Positions 7,505-12,426 of a stretch of DNA of 12,426 bases are shown piece by piece; within the stretch, counting starts at the first letter, position 1; every line of letters begins with the position of its first letter. The notes under the pieces are model-generated. The model searched no databases. It had not been told where the DNA came from and saw only the letters and a program-made list of their open reading frames with translations. The translations under genes and the position numbers were made by a program. Source of the stretch: Chloroflexota bacterium (lineage in GTDB: Bacteria > Chloroflexota > Dehalococcoidia > Lucifugimonadales > JACPCL1); the NCBI GenBank assembly GCA_016210375.1, contig JACQUH010000094.1, positions 1 through 12,426 of the forward strand. Direction: 5' to 3'.

Positions 7505-7584
7505 CATTGCCAGAAACCCAAGCTTACGGCAGTTTGGACGAATATTCGACTTTGACCTTTCCGTAGCGCTGCGTAGGATACGGG

Positions 7585-7697
7585 TCGTCCGCCTTGGCAA
7601 AGAAGCGGGCGTGCCCACGCCGGTCTACGAGTTCATCTATGCGGCGCTGCTGCCCCAGGAGCTGAAGGCTCGCGGGCAGATTGCGTGGCCGGAGTAG
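7585..7697 (+). pseudogene. 3' remnant of a ketopantoate-reductase-like gene
   Basis: Bases 7585-7697 align without gaps to 10195-10307, the last 113 bases of the intact reductase gene including the TAG stop, with about 12 mismatches by eye (near 89% identity). The encoded tail VPTPVYEFIYAALLPQE is nearly the same as the intact VPTPVNEFIYAALLPQE. Upstream of 7585 the similarity stops at once and the reading frame continues into unrelated sequence back to 7452, inside the membrane-protein gene. The remnant contains only the last helices of the C-terminal domain. Together with the piece at 5651 it brackets a 1.9-kb segment, as if most of one reductase copy had been replaced. The 80 bases between the 503-aa gene and this remnant hold a CGAATATTCG palindrome and nothing else recognised. 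Confidence 0.88.
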
Positions 7698-7757
7698 CGC
7701 ACGGCGAGCATCGACCATACGTGCCAGCTACAGTACAAGAAAGGCGGTAGAACCGAC

Positions 7758-9269
7758 ATGAAAGTGCTGCTTGTGTACCCAGAGTATCCTGCCACCTTCT
7801 GGAGTCTCAAAGGCACGTTGCGGGTCTTTGGCAAGAAAGCTACGCTCCCACCTCTCGGGCTGCTCACGGTCGCTGCGATGCTGCCCGCCGATTGGGAGAA
7901 GAAGCTGATAGATACCAATGTAACGGCGCTGACTGATGAGGACATCCGGTGGGCGGACTACGTGTTTGTCAGCGCCGTGGTGGTCCAGCGTGACTCGGCC
8001 AAGGAGGTCATCCGCAGGTGCAAGGCGCTTGACGCGAAGATTGTGGCTGGAGGCCCGCTGTTCACATCCGAGTCAGAGGAGTTCGAGCAGGTTGACCATC
8101 TTGTGCTCAATGAGGCGGAGGTCACCCTTCCCTCGTTCATTGCCGACCTGGAACGCGGCTGCGCTAAGCGTGTTTACTCCAGTTCTGTGCGACCCGAGAT
8201 AACGAAAACACCCATTCCCATGTGGTCGCTCATCGACTTGCAGGACTATGCCCAGGTAGGGGTACAGTACTCTCGCGGCTGCCCCTTCGATTGCGAGTTC
8301 TGCGATGTCATCGTGTTGTTTGGGCGCGAGGTGCGGACAAAGACCACTCAGCAGTTCATTGACGAGTTTGAAGCCCTGTATCAGAGAGGCTGGCGAGGCT
8401 TTGTGTTCATTGTCGACGACAACTTCGTGGCCAACAGGGGAAGGCTCAAACGCGACGTGCTGCCGGCTCTCATCAAGTGGCAGGCCGAGAGGAGCTACCC
8501 GTTCAACTTCTTCACCCAGGCCTCCATCAATATGGCTGACGACGACGACCTGATTCGCATGATGGTGCAGGCAGGTTTCGAGTCCGTGTTCGTGGGCATT
8601 GAAACCATCAACGAGGAGAGTTTGGCGGAGGCACACAAGAACCAGAACAGGCATCGCGACTTGGTTGCTGCTGTCAAAAAGCTTCAGAGCAACGGCTTGC
8701 ACGTGCTCGGAGGATTCATAGTCGGGTTCGACAGCGACAACGAGTCCATCTTCGAAGAACAGAGGCGATTCATTCAAGAAAGTGGCATCGCCATTGCGAT
8801 GGTAGGGATGCTCCAGGCGCCGCGCGACACTAGGCTCTACCACCGGCTCAAATCGGAAAACCGGCTGCTGAGTGACTTTGCCGGAGACGTCGTGAGCTCC
8901 TCCGTCAACTTCATCCCCAAGATGGGAAACGAGGCTCTGCTAAAAGGCTACAGGACCCTCCTCAACTCTCTGTATGCTCCAAAGCCCTACTACCAGAGGG
9001 TAGGGACTCTTCTACGTGAATTCCAACCAAAGTGGAAGGCTCCACCACCCAAGTTGTCGTGGAGGTATGTGCGGATGTTCTTCAAGCTTGTGTGGGTGCT
9101 AGGCGTAGCAGATAGAGCGAGATGGCATACTTTGCGCTTCTTGACATGGAACCTGTTCACCCGTCCTCGGCTTCTGCCCCTGGCGTTAGTCCTGACGGTG
9201 TACGAACTGCACTTCCGCAGCGTCGTGCGGAAGATCAGCGAGCCCGGTCGTCTGAGCGCCAGCGCATGA
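7758..9269 (+). CDS. B12-binding-domain radical SAM protein (DUF4070 type)
   Basis: The 503-residue protein starts at ATG 7758 with a modest AAAGGCGG site upstream. Residues ~1-140 form a cobalamin-binding-like Rossmann domain (MKVLLVYPEYP start, VAGGPLFT at 96-103, LNEAE at 117-121) without the DxHxxG base-off motif, as is common in this group. The radical SAM core follows, with CPFDCEFC supplying Cys175, Cys179 and Cys182 for the [4Fe-4S] cluster, then VDDNFVANRG (219-228) and GGFIVGFD (318-325). The C-terminal ~150 residues match the DUF4070 region found with such proteins, including relatives of the hopanoid methylase HpnP. Residues ~436-485 contain hydrophobic stretches that may associate with the membrane. 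It probably methylates or otherwise modifies an unactivated carbon of an unknown substrate. It is followed after 75 bases by the reductase gene, likely in the same transcript. Confidence 0.9.
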   Translation: MKVLLVYPEYPATFWSLKGTLRVFGKKATLPPLGLLTVAAMLPADWEKKLIDTNVTALTDEDIRWADYVFVSAVVVQRDSAKEVIRRCKALDAKIVAGGPLFTSESEEFEQVDHLVLNEAEVTLPSFIADLERGCAKRVYSSSVRPEITKTPIPMWSLIDLQDYAQVGVQYSRGCPFDCEFCDVIVLFGREVRTKTTQQFIDEFEALYQRGWRGFVFIVDDNFVANRGRLKRDVLPALIKWQAERSYPFNFFTQASINMADDDDLIRMMVQAGFESVFVGIETINEESLAEAHKNQNRHRDLVAAVKKLQSNGLHVLGGFIVGFDSDNESIFEEQRRFIQESGIAIAMVGMLQAPRDTRLYHRLKSENRLLSDFAGDVVSSSVNFIPKMGNEALLKGYRTLLNSLYAPKPYYQRVGTLLREFQPKWKAPPPKLSWRYVRMFFKLVWVLGVADRARWHTLRFLTWNLFTRPRLLPLALVLTVYELHFRSVVRKISEPGRLSASA

Positions 9270-9344
9270 AGTGGCACAAGAGGTCCATCTCAACCCAAGC
9301 ACCCAACCGAAAACACACAACCCAACCACACAAGGAGGTCTCTC

Positions 9345-10307
9345 ATGCGTATCGCAGTTTATGGCGCAGGCGGCATTGGGGGATCTATGGGGGCACAGCT
9401 TTGCCGCGCCGGTCAAGAGGTAGCGCTCATTGCCCGCGGCGACCACCTGCGCGCCATCAAGGAGCACGGGCTGCGCATTGAATGGTCTGACGGGAGCTAC
9501 ACCATCAGGCCTCACATGGTCACCGACGACCCTGCACAGGTGGGCGAGGTGGGCCTAGTCATCCTGGGCGTCAAGGCCTGGCAGGTGCCTGAGGCGGCCC
9601 GAGCCATCTTGCCTATGGTGGGCCCTGAGACGCGCGTGCTCACTATCCAGAATGGCGTAGAGTCGCCCTACCAGATGGCGGAGGTAGTGCCGGCGGAGCG
9701 GGTCATTGTGAGCATCATAGCCGGAGGTGGAAACATGATCGGCCCCGGTGTGATCAGAACGCCTTATTCGACCGTCACAGGTTCAGGCACCAGTTCCATA
9801 GGACAACTGGCGCCCAAGAAGGCTGGGCGTACCGAAGCTGTGGCCCGCGTCCAGGCGGTGCTCGAGGAGTCGGATTTCCGCGTTGCCGTGCCGGACGACA
9901 TCACCATTGCTGTATGGACGAAATTCACGTGGTGGACAGCGCACACCGGCGTGGCTGCGCTGTGCAGGGTTCCCGTGGGGGTCTGGCGACGCGTACCGGA
10001 AACCAGAGGACTTTGGTGCAGTGCCATGCAGGAGGCTGTTGATGTGGCTCAGGCGCAAGGAATCGTTCTGGGAGACGCTGTCAAGCTCCAGGATGGCCGG
10101 TTAGACACATTGCCGCCGGCGGGTCGGCCCACCTCAGCCGCCCTGGACATCCTCAACGGGCGTCCATCGGAACTGGACGCCACCGTCGGCGCACTCGTCC
10201 GCCTTGGCCGCGCGGCGGGCGTGCCGACGCCGGTTAACGAGTTCATCTATGCGGCGCTGCTGCCCCAGGAGTTGAAGGCGCGAGGGCAGATCGCGTGGCC
10301 GGAGTAG
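9345..10307 (+). CDS. Ketopantoate reductase-like (ApbA/PanE family) NADP-dependent oxidoreductase
   Basis: The 320-residue protein starts at ATG 9345 with AAGGAGGT at 9332-9339. The N-terminal NADP-binding fold begins MRIAVYGAGGIGGSMG. Family positions seen are Lys77 in VKAWQV (E. coli PanE Lys72), Asn103 in IQNGV (Asn98), Lys193 in WTKFTW (Lys176), Ser264 in TSAALDI (Ser244) and Glu276 in SELDAT (Glu256). The Asn four residues after the catalytic Lys in PanE (Asn180) is a Trp here (KFTWW), and the following NP pattern is absent. Ketopantoate may therefore not be the substrate; reduction of another 2-oxo or beta-keto acid is possible. Length is usual for the family. A partly preserved second copy is found at both ends of the scrambled zone upstream (5651 and 7585), so this gene belongs to a duplicated module. 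PanE is named only as family; I do not assign panE. Confidence 0.88.
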   Translation: MRIAVYGAGGIGGSMGAQLCRAGQEVALIARGDHLRAIKEHGLRIEWSDGSYTIRPHMVTDDPAQVGEVGLVILGVKAWQVPEAARAILPMVGPETRVLTIQNGVESPYQMAEVVPAERVIVSIIAGGGNMIGPGVIRTPYSTVTGSGTSSIGQLAPKKAGRTEAVARVQAVLEESDFRVAVPDDITIAVWTKFTWWTAHTGVAALCRVPVGVWRRVPETRGLWCSAMQEAVDVAQAQGIVLGDAVKLQDGRLDTLPPAGRPTSAALDILNGRPSELDATVGALVRLGRAAGVPTPVNEFIYAALLPQELKARGQIAWPE

Positions 10308-10328
10308 CAGAACAACGGGCGGTTCTGC
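10307..10328. repeat. Hairpin just after the reductase stop codon
   Basis: GCAGAAC (10307-10313) and GTTCTGC (10322-10328) form a perfect 7-bp stem with an 8-base loop, starting on the last base of the TAG stop. No T-run follows, so termination is uncertain; it may slow 3' decay or be chance. Confidence 0.4.
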
Positions 10329-10370
10329 GCCGTTAGTCTAGTTGGGAGTGTCGTCAAGGAGGCTGAAAAC

Positions 10371-11354
10371 GTGGCAACTGAAGAAGGCCGACGGAATGCG
10401 TGGAAGGAAGCCTGGCTGGCATCTCTCCTGAACGTACTCCCATTAGGACTCGGCTATCTATACCTAAGGGAGCTAAGGTGCTTCTTAGCAAACCTGATGT
10501 GCGTCGTGGTTGGGGGAGTGCTGGGCTTTGCTTTCGCCCTCTTTTGGTACTTGGCGCAGGTAGACAACAACCCTCCTGGCAACCCTCAGATAGTAGCAGT
10601 GTGGCTGACTGCTCCGTGCATGGTGACTTTGGGTGCAACCCTCCACGCCTGGCTGCTCAGGGTGCCCCCTGAGACCCTAGGGAGGAGGGCAATCAGGGAT
10701 GCGGCAATTCCCTTGTTGACCGCAATTCTTGCTCTTGTCGCCTTCTGGACGGCCCTAGGAGCGGGGATTGTCAAGGCCATTGATAGTTGGGAAGAACAGC
10801 AATGGCGAGAGGACTCAGCGTTTGAGAACTGGGGATTAGGGACAGCAAGTCAATTTTTCCAGGAAGCGCCGGGAGCAAAGTCCACGACCTTCTATCCAAC
10901 AAGAGTGTTTCTTCTGACAATAGGAGATGCCGTCACCATTACAGTTCAAGTAGAGAGCCTCTATGCACAGGTGAACCAAGTGCGAATCCCTGTCCAGTAT
11001 CCTCCTTTTGTGGAGGTTAGCGCGCCAGCTTGTGTAGGCATCTTTGAGGGCGGCAACGCTTCAAGCCAAAAGTTAGCAAATGGCACTATCCTCGAATGCT
11101 TCTTGCCTACAGGGAGAGTCAACGGCGTGTCAGGAAGAGTGATGACCTTTGTTCTGTCTCGCACTTCTGAGGGTGTCGGACAGGTAACTTTCTACCAGGG
11201 CGGAGGCTACAACGAATTCTACGGCTTAGTAGCGCCGGGCTACACTTTCGCTCAGCGATCCGGCCTCACTAATACCCTTGAGATCATCAGTGCGCCTGAA
11301 GAGGTGTTGATCGGCGGCAACGTTACTCTGACACCATCTGTTAGCAAGAATTGA
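10371..11354 (+). CDS. Multi-pass membrane anchor with distinct extracytoplasmic domain
   Basis: The 327-residue protein starts at GTG 10371; AAGGAGG at 10356-10362, 8 bases upstream, fixes this start. Residues ~13-32 (EAWLASLLNVLP then LGLGYLYL) resemble the start of the 503-aa protein. Hydrophobic segments at about 36-63, 73-97 and 110-135 complete an anchor of about four passes. Both proteins then have a Trp/Glu-rich charged stretch (SWEEQQW here, RWEQDL there). The C-terminal ~185 residues are beta-rich and have no G-x-x-W blade repeats; a TITVQVESLYAQ-type strand pattern and a final NVTLTPSVSKN suggest an immunoglobulin-like or adhesin-like fold, which is inference. Codon use is mixed and less G+C-rich than the left-hand genes. 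It follows the reductase gene by 63 bases and is followed within 14 bases by a hydrolase remnant. Function is unknown. Confidence 0.78.
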   Translation: MATEEGRRNAWKEAWLASLLNVLPLGLGYLYLRELRCFLANLMCVVVGGVLGFAFALFWYLAQVDNNPPGNPQIVAVWLTAPCMVTLGATLHAWLLRVPPETLGRRAIRDAAIPLLTAILALVAFWTALGAGIVKAIDSWEEQQWREDSAFENWGLGTASQFFQEAPGAKSTTFYPTRVFLLTIGDAVTITVQVESLYAQVNQVRIPVQYPPFVEVSAPACVGIFEGGNASSQKLANGTILECFLPTGRVNGVSGRVMTFVLSRTSEGVGQVTFYQGGGYNEFYGLVAPGYTFAQRSGLTNTLEIISAPEEVLIGGNVTLTPSVSKN

Positions 11355-11367
11355 ATTGGAAAGGCAT

Positions 11368-11454
11368 GAAGCGACCGGACATTCGCCTTTCCTGTCGCGC
11401 CCGGACCTGGTGGCGGACCTGCTGGAGAAGCTGGTGCTCCGGTACGCGACGTAA
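11368..11454 (+). pseudogene. Possible alpha/beta-hydrolase C-terminal remnant
   Basis: The 28 codons before the TAA at 11452-11454 read EATGHSPFLSRPDLVADLL and on to LRYAT. The GHSPFLSRPDLVADLL pattern is the typical end of alpha/beta hydrolases: the catalytic His in GHSPF, then the Pro and the last helix. The upstream frame is open into the previous membrane gene but carries no hydrolase sequence and no start signal, so only the 3' end survives. G+C is high again from here. The call rests on a short stretch. Confidence 0.5.
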
Positions 11455-11515
11455 ACCCAAAGGCCAGCACAAGGCTTGCCCCTCATAACAAAAGCACGTT
11501 CAGAAGGAGACCAGC

Positions 11516-12426
11516 ATGACAACCCAAGATACTTCCCCAGCAGACGCCATCATCCAGGTCCTGCAGCGCCTGAACATCCAGCGCGCCCACTTCGCCGCCT
11601 TTGGCAGCGACCCTGAGTGGCAGGGCCTCGCCTCTCAACATCGGGATCGAATAGCTTCCATGTCCGTTGTGACGCCAGGGCCGTTCCCAGCGCAAGCGGT
11701 AGCATCCCTTGGCCCGCGGCTCCTCGCCGTGTTTGGCGACCAGGGCCCTCAGCCGGGGCAGGCTCAAACGATGGCAGACCTCCTGCCAGCAGCGAAGTTC
11801 GCGCAACTGAAGGATTACCGGGTGCTGATATGGAGCGATGTGGCCCGTGAACGCACCTCGGAGCTTACCTCAGCTCTTCTTGGGCACGTGAAGCACGCAC
11901 AGTCCCAACAGGACGGGACGGCCACGGTGTGCAGCCAGGCCACTGAGCTGCGGGGCGAACTGGGCGGCGTCCGTTACCACGTCCAGGGTCAGGGACCGGC
12001 GCTGGTGCTGCTGCCCCTCGGTCTGTCCCACTCCCAGTGGGAGCCAATGCTACCAGCGCTCCGCGAGAAGTTCTGTACCATCGTCTTGCGGGGGCCAATG
12101 CTGGGGTCTGCCGCCTTCCTGGAGGAGCGGGGCCGCCAGCCGGGCTACCTCCGTGTAGTCGGCAACGTGATAGACGCCATGCAGATTCGTCCAGAGGAGT
12201 CGGTCCTGGAGGTGGGCAGCGGGAGTGGCGTTCTGGCCCGGTGGCTGGCGCAGCGCACCAGGGGCCAGAATCCCATCGTTGGCGTAGACATCAACCGCTA
12301 CCTCCTGGACGAGGCAATGGCCCTCGTGCAGACAGACGGGCTTGCTGGCCAGGTGCGCTTCCAGGAGGGCAACGCCGAGGCGCTGCCTTTCCCGGATGCC
12401 GGCTTCGACATCGTCTGGAGCTGCAC
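11516..12426 (+). CDS. Alpha/beta-hydrolase-like plus SAM-dependent methyltransferase (3' end outside window)
   Basis: The frame starts at ATG 11516 with AGGAG six bases upstream and is open for 303 codons to the window edge. Residues ~55-125 look like the C-terminal part of an alpha/beta hydrolase, with LLAVFGDQG at 69-77 in the place of the usual GEEDPLVP loop but with altered catalytic positions. Residues ~147-200 look like the N-terminal part of such a fold (VRYHVQGQGPALVLLPLG). Residues from ~225 are a class I methyltransferase: motif I VLEVGSGSG (230-238), acidic motif II GVDIN (256-260), EGNAEALPFPDAGFD (285-298). The hydrolase parts appear degenerate: no GxSxG nucleophile elbow is seen. 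Substrate is unknown. The missing C-terminus is the part that may be related to the tail of the chimeric remnant at 5651-5845. Confidence 0.8.
   Translation, partial: MTTQDTSPADAIIQVLQRLNIQRAHFAAFGSDPEWQGLASQHRDRIASMSVVTPGPFPAQAVASLGPRLLAVFGDQGPQPGQAQTMADLLPAAKFAQLKDYRVLIWSDVARERTSELTSALLGHVKHAQSQQDGTATVCSQATELRGELGGVRYHVQGQGPALVLLPLGLSHSQWEPMLPALREKFCTIVLRGPMLGSAAFLEERGRQPGYLRVVGNVIDAMQIRPEESVLEVGSGSGVLARWLAQRTRGQNPIVGVDINRYLLDEAMALVQTDGLAGQVRFQEGNAEALPFPDAGFDIVWSC

Noticed and set aside
7539..7548. CGAATATTCG palindrome as a recombination or operator site
   Set aside because: A single 10-bp palindrome with no second copy noticed at the other boundary is too little to claim a function.
7452..7697. 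81-codon plus frame treated as an independent gene
   Set aside because: Its first half overlaps the membrane-protein gene in another frame and only the last 37 codons match the reductase; it is better described as a 3' remnant.
5638..7697. Insertion sequence or transposon inside the reductase gene
   Set aside because: No transposase, terminal inverted repeats or target duplication was seen, and the middle of the reductase is absent rather than interrupted.

Overview
The window is G+C-rich bacterial DNA with strong AAGGAGG-type ribosome binding sites. It carries a (R)-2-hydroxyacyl-CoA dehydratase activase-type protein, a Ser-type molybdopterin oxidoreductase, a PanE-like reductase and a cobalamin-type radical SAM protein. 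This mix suggests an anaerobic or metabolically flexible environmental bacterium. My best guess is an uncultured Chloroflexota of Dehalococcoidia type, but this rests on gene content only and nothing in the window proves it. No tRNA, rRNA, CRISPR array, transposase or integrase was seen.

Layout. (1) Positions 1-613, minus strand: the 5' part of a secreted or membrane-anchored protein whose ectodomain runs into a Pro-rich 10-residue repeat (a 30-bp DNA repeat) and leaves the window. (2) 614-1136: divergent intergenic region with short direct repeats, a possible promoter and two tiny ORFs with good ribosome binding sites. (3) 1137-5604: two large plus-strand genes. The first is a 707-aa fusion of an HgdB/DUF2229-like Fe-S half with a BadF/HgdC-type ATPase. 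The second is a 748-aa DMSO-reductase-family molybdoenzyme. They probably form one transcription unit, separated by a 97-bp gap that holds a hairpin. (4) 5638-7697: a scrambled zone. The first codons of a ketopantoate-reductase-like gene are fused in frame to what looks like a methyltransferase tail. A 503-aa membrane/beta-propeller protein follows, and then the last ~37 codons of the same reductase type. (5) 7758-10307: an intact B12-binding radical SAM protein and an intact ketopantoate-reductase-like gene, the evident relative of the broken one. (6) 10371-11354: a second membrane protein whose N-terminal anchor resembles that of the 503-aa protein but whose ectodomain differs. It is followed by a short alpha/beta-hydrolase C-terminal remnant. 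(7) 11516-end: an alpha/beta-hydrolase-like plus SAM-methyltransferase protein cut by the window edge.

How the parts relate. The activase/dehydratase-like fusion and the molybdoenzyme are the best candidates for a functional pair: a low-potential ATP-driven electron donor beside a redox enzyme with no partner Fe-S subunit in view. The right half looks like a region of repeated gene-module shuffling. Both anchor-type membrane genes are more A+T-rich than the left part and each sits directly upstream of a truncated gene 3' end. This suggests that these genes arrived by, or mark the sites of, recombination that replaced the 5' parts of the neighbouring genes.
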